Positions 24,623-33,739 of a stretch of 64,000 nucleotides of DNA are shown one piece after another; position 1 is the first letter of the stretch, and each line of letters begins with the position of its first letter. The position numbers and the translations under genes were made by a program. The notes under the pieces were generated by a model. That model was not told where the DNA came from. It ran no database searches and saw only the letters and a list, made by a program, of their open reading frames with translations. This DNA comes from Corynebacterium haematomassiliense (lineage in GTDB: Bacteria > Actinomycetota > Actinomycetes > Mycobacteriales > Mycobacteriaceae). Location of the stretch: contig NZ_JACDTZ010000001.1 in assembly GCF_013978595.1 (NCBI RefSeq), positions 248,001 through 312,000 of the forward strand, given 5' to 3'.

Positions 24623-27220
24623 TTAGAGGCTTGGCATCCGCTCCGTCACCGAACCGGCAACCAAGTCGGCCCACGAGTCGGAAGAGTCAATGTCATCCTC
24701 GTAGGCAATGAGGTAGCCCCAGGTCTGGTCCTCGTACTCCGGCATGCCTACGAGCTGGCGCACCACGCGCTCGGCGGCTGCTCGCTTGGCCTGGACGCGC
24801 TCGTCGTCGCGTCCGCGGTTCTCCTTGGCCTCGACAATCCAGTGGGTGCCGTCTTTGTCGTAGACCACGAAGTCTGGGACGTACGAGTTGTGCGGAGTGT
24901 AGGCCACCCGCGCGCCCTCGTGCGCGTAGATCCGCTTCCACCACACCACGTTCGGGTCGAGGTCGAGCAAAGCCGCCAGGCGGTACTCGCCGGTAAACGA
25001 GTCGAAGCGGGCGGCCTCGAACAGCCCCTTCTTCCAGGTGCCGTAGTATTCCGCGGTGCTAAAACCTGCCTTGCCCGCGCTCTTTTCCTGCCGGTCGAGC
25101 AGGTCGAGGATCTTCTTGTCGAGGTCGAGAGCGAACGAGTCGTCAATCGGGAGGGTAACCGGGTGGATCGACACGGTGGTCCCGGTCTGGGCGTTCGCCT
25201 TCCTGGACTCTTCGGCAATGAGCTCCTTGAGGTGGCGGGCCGCGGATTCCTTGGCCTTCTCCGTCCACTGCTCGATCTTCGTCGCTTCCATGAACGCTGG
25301 CACGATGCGGCGTTTGAGTTGACTGTTGTTTTCTGGGGTCGAGGCAACCGTTCCGGGACCCATGACGCGGCGGATGAGTTCCGCGGCGACTTGGGAAGGA
25401 GTCTGTTTGAAACTCGGTACCGCGGAGCGGTCGTCGTTGTCGAGTTCGATTTTGTTGCCCTCTTCTGCCACGCCGATCTTCGTACGAGCCAAGTACTCAT
25501 CAGTATCGGTGACCTTGTCCGCTCGTTTCACAATGACGGAGTTCGGGAGGTCGACGAGTTCAAACTGTTTCTTCGTCTTCGTCATGGCCGACGACGGGAA
25601 GTCGAAGGTGGTGCCAGCGAACTTCTCGTTGACGTGGACAACGACCGGCGTGAATATCTCAACGCCCTTCGCAACGTCGTCTTCGTCGGTGAGTGCTCGT
25701 GTGCCCACAGTGCGGTCAACTGCTGGGGTGTCAGGACCGTCACCACGGGTGCGAGAGTCTTCGCCAGGCTGCACCGTGGTGCCAGTCTCGGCGATGTCGG
25801 TAGAGGGGTCGCCCGCGGTGTCAGTGCCAGCACCAGTTCCGGTTCCTGCGCCGGCGCCAACCTGCGGCGGATTAGTTGTGCCAGGCGGGGTGATGATCTC
25901 TTTGCCGTCGCCTTCTCGAACCGCGTTCTCGATGCCGAACTGCTTGAGCACGTTCTCACTTTCAAGCAGTTTGACGAAGGACTCGTGCGACAGAATGTCT
26001 AATTCGTCAATGGCCGGCACTTTAGTCAGCGCCCCGAACGGCAGGCGAAGGCCTCGGCCCATGACCTGCTGGGTGAGCACCTCAGAGCCCATTGTGCGAA
26101 GCGTACACATCACGGCAATGCGCTTGGTGTCCCAACCTTCGCGCAGCTTGTTGACCGAGACGATCACTCGTACCGGGGAGTTGTCCGTGTCGAGGTAGCG
26201 CAAATAGGACTGGGTAGCATTGTTGTTGTGCTCGTTGTCCACCTGGAGCACCGCAAGCGGGTCACCCACGAACCCTGGGCCGCGCAGGCGCTCGGCGATC
26301 TTGGTGGCGTGTGCCACGTCAGAGCAGACCACAAACAGCAGCGGTTTGGTCTGCTTTCCGTTCGGGTGTGTGGCCCTGTAGTTCGCGTACGCCTCCTCCT
26401 TGATAGCCAAAAGCGACAAAGCGTCTTGGAGCTGGCGGTCTTCCGAGGCGTAGCCCGATTCTCGGTAGACCAGCACCGGTTGTTTGACGTAGCCGTCCTG
26501 GATTGCCCGCCACAGCGGGTAGTGGTAGACAATGTCGTCGCCCTTGTCTGGCGAGGCCGTAAGCCCCACGGTCACGGCGGGTTTCAGCGAAGTCAGCGAC
26601 TTGCGGAACGTCTTCGCAGTGGAGCCGAACAGGTGGGACTCGTCGGCAATGATGACCAAGTCTTCCGTGTCGATCAACCGTTGCGCCAGCGCGCCGGAGT
26701 CCTCCTGGAACTTCCACGTCTTGCGGCGCGCCGCTTCGTCCCCCGTAGCGACGTTCTTACCGCCGTCTTTCGGCGGGAAAAGCTGCTGGACATTGAAAAC
26801 GTACAGCGTAGAGGCACCTTCGCCCACAAACAGGTCGGATGCGACGTTATCTGCTCGAAGGTTCGACACGTCACCCGGAGTGACAAGCCGAGGCGGAACG
26901 TCGAAGCCGCCAATGTAGCGGTGCGAGCCTTCCGTGAAGTCGAGAACGGTCTTGTCCTGCACCACCTTCGTCGGCGTGACCACCATGACGTTGGGGTGTC
27001 CCTGGCGGCGCAGGTACTCGATAAACGCGGCCATGACGTAGGTCTTGCCAGCACCCGTTGCGAGGTTGAGCACCAGCGGTTCTAAAGCGTCGTAGTCGCC
27101 TTTTTCGATTCGCTTCACCAATTCGGCAAGCGCTTCGGCGTTCGGTGCGCGGAGAGTGAACTTGTTCGAGAGTTCTGCAACCAGGTTTTCGTCGTAGGAG
27201 AGGTTCAATTTCTGTGCCAT
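24623..27220 (-). CDS. res: Type III restriction endonuclease subunit Res
   Basis: 865 residues. Superfamily 2 helicase motifs: Walker A LNLATGAGKT (51-60), VVTPTKVVQDK (Ia), DESH in IIADESHLFG near 190, GLTASPDK (III) and QQVMGRGLRLPFG (VI) near 385. A Pro/Thr/Gly-rich linker with GAGTGTGAGTD lies near 450-500. The C-terminus has a PD-(D/E)xK nuclease core, VPDFVVYDKDG...WIVEAKEN, near 780-800. Res cleaves DNA with unmethylated sites after ATP-driven movement, in complex with Mod. It starts 2 nt after the mod stop codon. It appears intact. Confidence 0.92.
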   Translation of the reverse strand: MAQKLNLSYDENLVAELSNKFTLRAPNAEALAELVKRIEKGDYDALEPLVLNLATGAGKTYVMAAFIEYLRRQGHPNVMVVTPTKVVQDKTVLDFTEGSHRYIGGFDVPPRLVTPGDVSNLRADNVASDLFVGEGASTLYVFNVQQLFPPKDGGKNVATGDEAARRKTWKFQEDSGALAQRLIDTEDLVIIADESHLFGSTAKTFRKSLTSLKPAVTVGLTASPDKGDDIVYHYPLWRAIQDGYVKQPVLVYRESGYASEDRQLQDALSLLAIKEEAYANYRATHPNGKQTKPLLFVVCSDVAHATKIAERLRGPGFVGDPLAVLQVDNEHNNNATQSYLRYLDTDNSPVRVIVSVNKLREGWDTKRIAVMCTLRTMGSEVLTQQVMGRGLRLPFGALTKVPAIDELDILSHESFVKLLESENVLKQFGIENAVREGDGKEIITPPGTTNPPQVGAGAGTGTGAGTDTAGDPSTDIAETGTTVQPGEDSRTRGDGPDTPAVDRTVGTRALTDEDDVAKGVEIFTPVVVHVNEKFAGTTFDFPSSAMTKTKKQFELVDLPNSVIVKRADKVTDTDEYLARTKIGVAEEGNKIELDNDDRSAVPSFKQTPSQVAAELIRRVMGPGTVASTPENNSQLKRRIVPAFMEATKIEQWTEKAKESAARHLKELIAEESRKANAQTGTTVSIHPVTLPIDDSFALDLDKKILDLLDRQEKSAGKAGFSTAEYYGTWKKGLFEAARFDSFTGEYRLAALLDLDPNVVWWKRIYAHEGARVAYTPHNSYVPDFVVYDKDGTHWIVEAKENRGRDDERVQAKRAAAERVVRQLVGMPEYEDQTWGYLIAYEDDIDSSDSWADLVAGSVTERMPSL

Positions 27221-27222
27221 GG

Positions 27223-29226
27223 TTACTTCTCCTCCTCGGCAGCGTCGGAGTACGGGAAAATCTCAAGCGGGACGTGGACTACTCGCGAGCCATTCTTGAA
27301 CGACCGGACATGCTCGCGGGCGAAGTCATCGACCACGGTCGCCGCGAACAGAACAGAGTGGCCGTCGGGGAGGTGGGACATGACTTCGTCAACCTTCTCC
27401 TCGTCAAGCACACCCTCGACAACGACCAAGTGCTCACGGCCACGCTTGCCGTCGAAGTGCAAGTCGTTCGGAGTGGGTGCAAAGCGAAGCTGTGCTGCCA
27501 CAGAACGCACAAGCAGGTCGCCGGTGGCGTGCTCGGTCAGGGTGGTGAGTGCCACCTCCGGGTCGTAGTCGAAACAGGCCGGCTCAAGATGGGCGACCTG
27601 GAAGCCTCCGCCTCCTCGCCAGTTGACGACACCCTTGACCGGCTTGGTCTTGGTCATGGCCTTGAGTTGCTTGACCGCGGGGTTCTTCTTGAGCTCGTCG
27701 GCGTTCTTGATGGTCTTATTCAGCAGCGAGGTGAACTTCTGCGCTTCCTCCGGGGTAAGCCCCTCGGGCAGACCGTCCTCAGTAGCGTCCGCTCGGTCTT
27801 CCTTCTGAAGGGAGATGCCGCCCTGGTCCTCATTGTTTACGACCTTCTCCAGGCGTGGGCGGGTAAAGCGGTTGAACGTGTCCTCCACGAGTTCGCAGGT
27901 CACCCAACGGCGTCCCATCTTCTGGGCGACGGCGGCGGTGGTGCCGGAGCCGCCGAAGCAGTCGAGGACAATGTCGCCGGGGTCCGTGGCGACGTGGATA
28001 ATTCGCTCTAGCAGGCGCTCCGGCTTCGGGGTGGAGAACGCCGCGGTGTCGGGGAACAGCGCACGGATTTCCTTCGCGGCGGTGTCAGTGTGGCCGACCT
28101 CGACGTGGGGCAGGAAGTTCGTGGCAAGTCGTCCCTCCGAGAGTGACAGCGAAACCTTACGACCAAAACCAGTGTCAGAAACAAAGAACTCGGGCCAATT
28201 ACCAATCGACTTTCGGCGCATTGCTTGTGTCTTATCGCCCTGCCTTGAAGATTCGTCCACGACCAAGTCGCATACGTCGGACCGCAGTTTCTCAACAGGT
28301 ATGCCAGTTCGCTTTGAGCGCGCGACAAGGTTAGGTGCTTCGCACCTGTAGTCGGCGTATTGTGACAGCGACTCCAGAAGTCGCTCTTGCCCAAAACACC
28401 ACATTCTCCCGTAGGAGGGATAAATAAACTCGCCGGTAATTGGGTGCTGCACCGCAAACACGCTGGGGTGCTGCTTCTGTCCCGACATGTTACCTGGCGC
28501 CGTAGTGTCGGCGGTCTTCCACGGCCCGTTCCTGTCAAAATCCGGGTTCTTGTACCGTGCGTCCATCTCTGCTGTGCGCGCCAGCCGGTTAGGGACGAAC
28601 CCGCCCTTGGAGTACACCAGAATCACGTCGGTTACGGAGGGAACACCTTTGGAGTCATTGCGCGGTGAATATGTCTTGTGCCAAATCGTCTCGGTGACAA
28701 AGTTCTCCGCCCCAAAAACCTCATCGAGCAACACCCTCATCCTGTGGTTCTCCACATCGTCAAGGTGAACCCAAATCGACCCATCCTCCGCCAGTAGGTC
28801 ACGCATATGCAGCAGGCGGTCTCGCATCATGGTGAGCCAAACCGAGTGCTCCAGGTTGTCCTCGTAGTTGGCGAAGGTCTGCGCTGTGTTGAACGGCGGG
28901 TCAATGTAGATGCACTTGACCTTCCCGACATACTTCTCGGACCACTCGGGCATTCGCGTGAGTGCCTCCAGTACGTCGCCAGACTCGCCCAGAATGAGCA
29001 GGTTGTCCGACTGTGGTTCGAGGTCGGCACGTTCGGAGTAGGTGGTGCCCTCCTCCTTGTCCGCCCTCGTCCCGGCCACCGTCTCGTCAACCGTCAATAC
29101 CCGCGTTTCGCAATACCTCGGGTCGCGTGGGTCTACCCAGGTGTAGCCGTAGCGGCCTTGCTCGGTGGGAATGAGTGCCTTGTTCTTGTTCGTCCAGGTC
29201 AGCTCAAGGCGTTGTTGTCTGCCCAA
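27223..29226 (-). CDS. mod: Type III DNA methyltransferase subunit Mod
   Basis: 667 residues from TTG 29226: AAGGAG on the minus strand stands 6 nt before it, and the conserved text LELTWTNKNKALIPTEQGRY starts right after. A longer frame from GTG 29367 reads across the promoter region. It is a beta-class N6-adenine methylase: motif IV DPPF in CIYIDPPFNTAQTFANYED (near 109) precedes motif I DCFGGSGTTAAVA (near 422). Between them lies the target recognition domain. Mod both protects the host site and guides Res. Intact, no homopolymer or simple repeat that would suggest phase variation. Confidence 0.92.
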   Translation of the reverse strand: MGRQQRLELTWTNKNKALIPTEQGRYGYTWVDPRDPRYCETRVLTVDETVAGTRADKEEGTTYSERADLEPQSDNLLILGESGDVLEALTRMPEWSEKYVGKVKCIYIDPPFNTAQTFANYEDNLEHSVWLTMMRDRLLHMRDLLAEDGSIWVHLDDVENHRMRVLLDEVFGAENFVTETIWHKTYSPRNDSKGVPSVTDVILVYSKGGFVPNRLARTAEMDARYKNPDFDRNGPWKTADTTAPGNMSGQKQHPSVFAVQHPITGEFIYPSYGRMWCFGQERLLESLSQYADYRCEAPNLVARSKRTGIPVEKLRSDVCDLVVDESSRQGDKTQAMRRKSIGNWPEFFVSDTGFGRKVSLSLSEGRLATNFLPHVEVGHTDTAAKEIRALFPDTAAFSTPKPERLLERIIHVATDPGDIVLDCFGGSGTTAAVAQKMGRRWVTCELVEDTFNRFTRPRLEKVVNNEDQGGISLQKEDRADATEDGLPEGLTPEEAQKFTSLLNKTIKNADELKKNPAVKQLKAMTKTKPVKGVVNWRGGGGFQVAHLEPACFDYDPEVALTTLTEHATGDLLVRSVAAQLRFAPTPNDLHFDGKRGREHLVVVEGVLDEEKVDEVMSHLPDGHSVLFAATVVDDFAREHVRSFKNGSRVVHVPLEIFPYSDAAEEEK

Positions 29227-29380
29227 CTGTGTCTCCTTCGCTAATCGGGTGTGTTTTTCGTCGCTTATCAGAGTAGCCGGGGGCACGACAGAGACCAGAG
29301 ATAATGGGCTTTGCGGGCGAACATGCTTTCGAGTCGCACAACTCCGTTGCGTTCCATCCTCCGACACTTAAAGTAGGCGT

Positions 29381-30205
29381 ATGGCAACGACCCAGGTGTG
29401 CAGTGCTGAGGGCTGCAAAGAGTTCGCGCTTTTTCGCACTCGAACAAAGCCAGCGTGGTGCGAGACGCACCTTGGCGACATATACGACCAGGCTGGCTTG
29501 CGGCTTCTCGAACCGTTTACAAAGCCCAAGGAGTATTTGCTTACCCGCTGCACCTACTGTGGCTTCGAAGGGCACTACCGCTTCGAATTCGTTTTGCAAA
29601 CTGTCGGCCGGCACGAAAAGACTTGTCGAGCGTGCTACTGGCGAGGGTGGGCTCGTGACCAGCGTGCGCGACTACGCAAAGACTCGTCGCGGGAGTCTAC
29701 TGAGCACGCCAGGGCCGCAGCGGAGGAAAATGGTTACACCTACCTTGGTCCGCTCACAGAACCATGCTTGGAAAACGACCCACATAAAGTGAAGTGCAAG
29801 CGCTGCGGGGTTATTACCGCGGAGCGGGTGGGTGACATTGGCTGGGGCTGCACCTGTGTGAAGTCCAACAAGACAGCAACGGCCGGCACTTCGAAGGCGG
29901 TGGGGTCCAACCTGGTCAAAAACGCCACAGACGAGTGTGTTTCCTGGTGGGACCACGAGAAGAACTCCGAGCAGTTGTGGCATACGGCGAAGAAGGGCTC
30001 CCGAAAGACGGCGTGGTGGACTTGTTCGAACGGGCACACGTTTGAGAGTCGAATTGATGAGATGTTCAAACGCGGCAGTTGCACGCAGTGCGACGAGGAG
30101 AAGTGGCGCGAGAAGAAGGCTCAGGATGCTATCCGCACTTTGGCCTGGCGGCTGGCTTACGCGTTCAGCTCCGTCGCGGACGTGCCAGAGCTCGCCGCTG
30201 CGTAG
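29381..30205 (+). CDS. Zinc-ribbon / nuclease gene, N-terminal part before an in-frame amber
   Basis: 274 residues ending at TAG 30203-30205. The frame continues without a shift into the next 311-residue part, so this is the front of a 598-codon gene. It contains several CxxC zinc ribbons: CSAEGC, CTYCGFEG, CRACYW, CKRCGV, and one DUF4379-like unit (WWTCSNGHTFESRIDEMFKR then CTQC) near 220-250. Such arrays probably read nucleic acid. The gene is divergent from the type III R-M operon, whose mod starts 155 nt away. No ribosome binding site is obvious. Confidence 0.65.
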   Translation: MATTQVCSAEGCKEFALFRTRTKPAWCETHLGDIYDQAGLRLLEPFTKPKEYLLTRCTYCGFEGHYRFEFVLQTVGRHEKTCRACYWRGWARDQRARLRKDSSRESTEHARAAAEENGYTYLGPLTEPCLENDPHKVKCKRCGVITAERVGDIGWGCTCVKSNKTATAGTSKAVGSNLVKNATDECVSWWDHEKNSEQLWHTAKKGSRKTAWWTCSNGHTFESRIDEMFKRGSCTQCDEEKWREKKAQDAIRTLAWRLAYAFSSVADVPELAAA

Positions 30206-30241
30206 AACGAACCGGACATCGACCCGGCTGACGTTCCGGCG

Positions 30242-31177
30242 TTGTCGGAGCAGACGTTCACGTTCCGCTGCGAAAGGGGGCACACAATCCGCACAACGCC
30301 GCAGGGGGCGAGTCTCTACGAGTGCCGGAAGTGCATCGGGGTCAAGACTAGGGAGCGCAATCTTGCCGCCGCGAAAAGCGGTGCGGTGAAGTCCAGACTC
30401 ACGCCGGAAATCACCTCGCAATGGCACCCGACGAAAAACGAGGGGCTACTGCTCGGGGCCATCCCACCGACGTCGACGCGCAATGTGTGGTGGCTCGACC
30501 CAGTGTGCGGGCACGAGTGGCAGGACGTAGTAGGAAACAGAGACAAGTACGAGCGCTACCGCTGCCCGTTCTGTGAGACCATCCTCGACTCACTCGCGTA
30601 CCACTATCCGGACGTGGCCGCGCAGTGGTCAGAGCAAAACGACATCAGCCCGTGGCAGATCCGCCAGTATACGACTCAACTCGCACAACCACCGCTGTGG
30701 GTGTGCCCTGACAATCCTGAGCACACATGGCGTGCCATGCCGTCGAGGCTGGTAAACGGCGCAAGTTGCCCCGACTGTAAGACTGTCGGAAAGTCTGCCG
30801 TGGAACGTCTCTACGCAAAGGCAGCGAAGAAGATCTGGGGGAATGCCGCGTCAGGGCAGCGGGTGTACTCCGACTCGTTTACGAACCACTCGTCATGGAG
30901 CGTGGACGTGCTCGTTGAACTCCCTGATGGAAAGCAGCTCGGCATTGAGTACGACGGGTCCTACTGGCACAAGGACAAAACCCAGACCGACCTAGTGAAG
31001 ACTCTTGACTTGCTGGGGCACGGTCTCATTCTGTGCCGCGTTCGAGAGCACCCCCTTCCCAGACTCGACGTCGAAAATCAGAACTACTTCGAGCTCACTG
31101 CGTACGCTGGCTCCAACGACCCGGAGCATGAATTGAAGGAGTTCGCAGAGGTGCTAACACAGCGCTTGGAACGCTGA
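30242..31177 (+). CDS. Zinc-ribbon / Vsr-like nuclease gene, C-terminal part after the amber
   Basis: From TTG 30242 in the same frame as the upstream part: the 12 codons between TAG 30205 and this TTG read NEPDIDPADVPA and are open. It has DUF4379-like zinc ribbons (WWLDPVCGHEWQDVVGNRD then CPFC; LWVCPDNPEHTWRAMPSRL then CPDC). A C-terminal domain follows: WSVDVLVELPDGKQLGIEYD, GSYWHKDKTQTDLVKTLDLL, LILCRVREHPL. The pattern (V)D-x(n)-EYDG-xWH ... K-DL-K ... RVRE-PL is that of Vsr-like and related PD-(D/E)xK nucleases. The full protein would be a zinc-ribbon array with a nuclease at its end, located beside a type III R-M system. Confidence 0.65.
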   Translation: MSEQTFTFRCERGHTIRTTPQGASLYECRKCIGVKTRERNLAAAKSGAVKSRLTPEITSQWHPTKNEGLLLGAIPPTSTRNVWWLDPVCGHEWQDVVGNRDKYERYRCPFCETILDSLAYHYPDVAAQWSEQNDISPWQIRQYTTQLAQPPLWVCPDNPEHTWRAMPSRLVNGASCPDCKTVGKSAVERLYAKAAKKIWGNAASGQRVYSDSFTNHSSWSVDVLVELPDGKQLGIEYDGSYWHKDKTQTDLVKTLDLLGHGLILCRVREHPLPRLDVENQNYFELTAYAGSNDPEHELKEFAEVLTQRLER

Positions 31178-31225
31178 AAAACACTTCGTGCCCCAAAGGG
31201 GGAGCAAGTGAACCGCCTGGTCAAG

Positions 31226-31302
31226 TGGTGTCCCCGACAGGATTCGAACCTGCGACCTTCGGTACCGGAAACCGATGCTCTAATCCACTGAGCTACGGAG
31301 AC
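31226..31302 (-). tRNA. tRNA-Arg (anticodon CCG)
   Basis: On the minus strand from 31302 down: acceptor GTCTCCG pairs with CGGGGAC (one G-U), D-arm GCTC/GAGC, anticodon stem TCGGT/ACCGA with loop TTCCGGT (anticodon CCG), T-arm GCAGG-TTCGAAT-CCTGT. The mature tRNA is 31229-31302, and CCA is encoded at 31226-31228. Its 3' end points to the accessory region on the left, the usual side for tRNA-integrated elements. Confidence 0.95.
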
Positions 31303-31456
31303 AATGCCGTCTAGGTTAGCACCCGGTATCACAGCCAACGAAATTGGAACGAACCCTAGGGTGACTCCCAGCTTGACCCCATGGATTTGCAACACCCATG
31401 TCGCATAATCATCTCTGCGCGCCGCGGGAACGGCGTGACACGGGAAACAATGACAG

Positions 31457-31492
31457 CGAAACGGCCGGCCCCGAAAGGGACCGGCCGTTTCG
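31457..31492. terminator. Terminator of the lut operon
   Basis: CGAAACGGCCGG (31457-31468) and CCGGCCGTTTCG (31481-31492) form a perfect 12-bp stem, with CCCC-GAAA-GGGA as a further inner stem. It lies 19 nt past the lutC stop. Bidirectional in form. Confidence 0.8.
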
Positions 31493-31510
31493 TTATGCCA
31501 GCTAAAGCGG

Positions 31511-32185
31511 CTACTTCACAACCATCACGATGAGGTCGCGCGGGCCGTGCACGCCCTCGACGCGCACGAGCTCGATGTCGGAGGTCGCGGACGGACCAGA
31601 GATCATGGTCGCCGGGCGCTCCGGATTGATGCGGGAGATCATCTCCGGCACGCCGAAGACGACGGTCTCAGGGCGCACGATGCAGATGTGGCGGTCCGGC
31701 ACCAGGGACAGTGCGCGGCGGCCGCACACGTCGCCGGACTCCAGCACGATGGAGCCGGTCTGCGCGGAGGTGACCTGGGAATCGGTGATCACGGCGTCGA
31801 CGTCGGAAAGCTCGCGCGGATCGGTGTCGTTGGAATCCGGGCGGGCGGTGCCAGCGAAGCCGTCGAAAAGCGAGGCGTCGAGGCCTGGCGCGTAGACGAC
31901 CTCGTTGCACTTGCGGTCCGCGAGCACCTTGACGATGTCCTCGGCGAGGGTCGCCTCGGTGGTCTCCACAACGTCCGCCTTGTAGTCCACGAGGCGGTCG
32001 ATGAGGATCTCGCGCAGGTCGTCGCCGGAGATATCGGAGGAGGTGTTGTAGTTGCGCACCACCTCGACGTGCTCCGGGGTGTTGGACAGCTGCTGTGCGT
32101 CGCGGATGCGCTTGAGGATCTCGCGCTTGGCGTCCTCGTTGCGGGCGTCGCGCGGGGCAGAATTACCGGTTACTCGAGTAGTCAT
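31511..32185 (-). CDS. lutC: L-lactate utilisation protein LutC
   Basis: 224 residues with the LUD fold: [20 protein letters not shown], then [20 protein letters not shown] and the end [19 protein letters not shown]. LutC works with the iron-sulfur proteins LutA and LutB in oxidising L-lactate to pyruvate. The ATG follows the lutB stop directly. The N-terminal 25 residues are polar. Last gene of lutABC, followed by a strong terminator. Confidence 0.9.
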   Translation of the reverse strand: MTTRVTGNSAPRDARNEDAKREILKRIRDAQQLSNTPEHVEVVRNYNTSSDISGDDLREILIDRLVDYKADVVETTEATLAEDIVKVLADRKCNEVVYAPGLDASLFDGFAGTARPDSNDTDPRELSDVDAVITDSQVTSAQTGSIVLESGDVCGRRALSLVPDRHICIVRPETVVFGVPEMISRINPERPATMISGPSATSDIELVRVEGVHGPRDLIVMVVK

Positions 32186-33739
32186 TTACTTGTCCTCTTC
32201 CTCGAAACGCTTGCCGGTGACCTTCTGGCCCTCCGGGATGCCCTGCTCGCGGGCCTCGGCCAGCAGACGCTCTGCCTCCTCGGAGCCCCACCACTGGCGG
32301 AAGGACTTCTTCGGCGGCACGGCGACATCGCGGTACTCGGTCCAGCCGGAGATCGGCGGCGGCATGAGGTCGATCTTGCCGTTGAAGCCGCCGAGCACGC
32401 GGCCCAGGGCCACCATGCGCACAAGCTTGTCCCACACGCTGCTGTGGCCCCAGACCTGAGAGATGGTCGCGAACGCGGCCTTTTCCAGGTGGTTCGGCTC
32501 GTTCTTGGCCTTCTGGTAGCGCAGCTCCAGCAGGATGTCCGTGATCGGGATCTTCACCGGGCAGACCTCGTTGCAGCGGCCGCACAGGGAGGACGCGTAC
32601 GGCAGGGAGCCGTTCGGGTCGTCCGAGGAGTCGATGCCGGTCAGCTGAGGGGTGATGATCGCGCCGATCGGGCCCGGGTAGGTGGAGCCGTAGGAGTGGC
32701 CGCCGGCACGCTCGTAGACCGGGCAGACGTTCAGGCAGGCGGAGCAGCGGATGCACTTCAGGGCCTCGCGGCCGATCTCGCTGGACAGCGCGGCGGTGCG
32801 GCCGTTGTCCAGGAGGATGATGTGGAAGTTCTGCGGGCCGTCGCCCTCGGTCACGCCGGACCACAGGGAGGTGTACGGGTTCATGCGCTCACCGGTGGAG
32901 GAGCGCGGCAGCAGCTGCAGGAACACGCCGAGGTCCTCGAAGTTTGGCAGCAGCTTCTCAATGCCCATGACGGTGATCAGGGTCTCCGGCAGGGTCAGGC
33001 ACATACGGCCGTTGCCCTCGGACTCCACGATGGAGACGGTGCCGGTGTCCGCGCAACCGAAGTTGGCGCCGGAGATGGCCACCTTGGCCTCCATGAACTG
33101 CTGGCGCAGGAACTTGCGGGCGGCCTCGGCCAGCTCCGCCGGGTCCTGGGTCAGGGTCTCGTCCGTGTTCGGCATCTTCGCGGCGAAGATGTCGCGGATC
33201 TCCGCACGGTTGCGGTGGATCGCCGGGACAAGGATGTGGGAGGGGAAGTCCTCGCCGAGCTGCACGATGAGCTCAGCCAGGTCGGTCTCCTGCGCGAAGA
33301 TGCCGGCCTTGTCCAGCTCTTCGTTCAGGGCGATTTCCTGGGTGGCCATGGACTTGATCTTGACAATCTTGTCCTCGCCGGTGGCCTTGACCAGGTCCTG
33401 GATGATCTCGTTGGCTTCTTTGGAGTCGCGCGCCCAGTGGACGTGGCCGCCGCGTTTGGTCACGTTCTCCTCGAACTGCTCGAGCAGCTCGGGCATGCGG
33501 GAAGCGACGTCGCGCTTGATGGTGGAACCTGCCTCGCGCAGATCCTGCCAGTCGTCCACCTCGTCCACGACAGCCTGGCGCTTCACGCGGATGGTGGTGG
33601 TGGCGTACTGGTAGTTGCGGCGCTTGGTTACGTCGTTGAGCTCGTGGTGCGCAGCTTTTTGGAACTTCTCCTTGCCGCGCAGGTGGGACGGGCCGTTCGC
33701 GTACGGCGGCATGGTGGGTTGACCGAGTGCGACCTTCAC
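32186..33739 (-). CDS. lutB: L-lactate utilisation iron-sulfur protein LutB
   Basis: 517 residues from GTG 33739, whose GTGA overlaps the lutA stop; AAGGAG stands 8 nt before it. A longer frame into lutA is not used. An N-terminal LUD-like domain (about 60-300, with GCADTGTVSIVESEGNGRMC) is followed by two 4Fe-4S motifs, CIRCSACLNVCPVY near 331 and CGRCNEVCPVKI near 388. LutB is the electron-carrying subunit. Translationally coupled to lutA. Confidence 0.92.
   Translation of the reverse strand: MKVALGQPTMPPYANGPSHLRGKEKFQKAAHHELNDVTKRRNYQYATTTIRVKRQAVVDEVDDWQDLREAGSTIKRDVASRMPELLEQFEENVTKRGGHVHWARDSKEANEIIQDLVKATGEDKIVKIKSMATQEIALNEELDKAGIFAQETDLAELIVQLGEDFPSHILVPAIHRNRAEIRDIFAAKMPNTDETLTQDPAELAEAARKFLRQQFMEAKVAISGANFGCADTGTVSIVESEGNGRMCLTLPETLITVMGIEKLLPNFEDLGVFLQLLPRSSTGERMNPYTSLWSGVTEGDGPQNFHIILLDNGRTAALSSEIGREALKCIRCSACLNVCPVYERAGGHSYGSTYPGPIGAIITPQLTGIDSSDDPNGSLPYASSLCGRCNEVCPVKIPITDILLELRYQKAKNEPNHLEKAAFATISQVWGHSSVWDKLVRMVALGRVLGGFNGKIDLMPPPISGWTEYRDVAVPPKKSFRQWWGSEEAERLLAEAREQGIPEGQKVTGKRFEEEDK

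Noticed and set aside
26319-27085. Long plus-strand frames opposite res and mod
   Set aside because: They are antisense shadows; the minus-strand frames carry all helicase and methylase motifs.
29227-29367. The 47-codon upstream extension of mod from GTG 29367
   Set aside because: The extension overlaps the divergent promoter region, has no family similarity, and the TTG 29226 has a strong AAGGAG.
31178-31302. An attachment-site repeat of the tRNA-Arg 3' end
   Set aside because: I could not find a second copy of the tRNA 3' sequence within the window, and there is no integrase gene.
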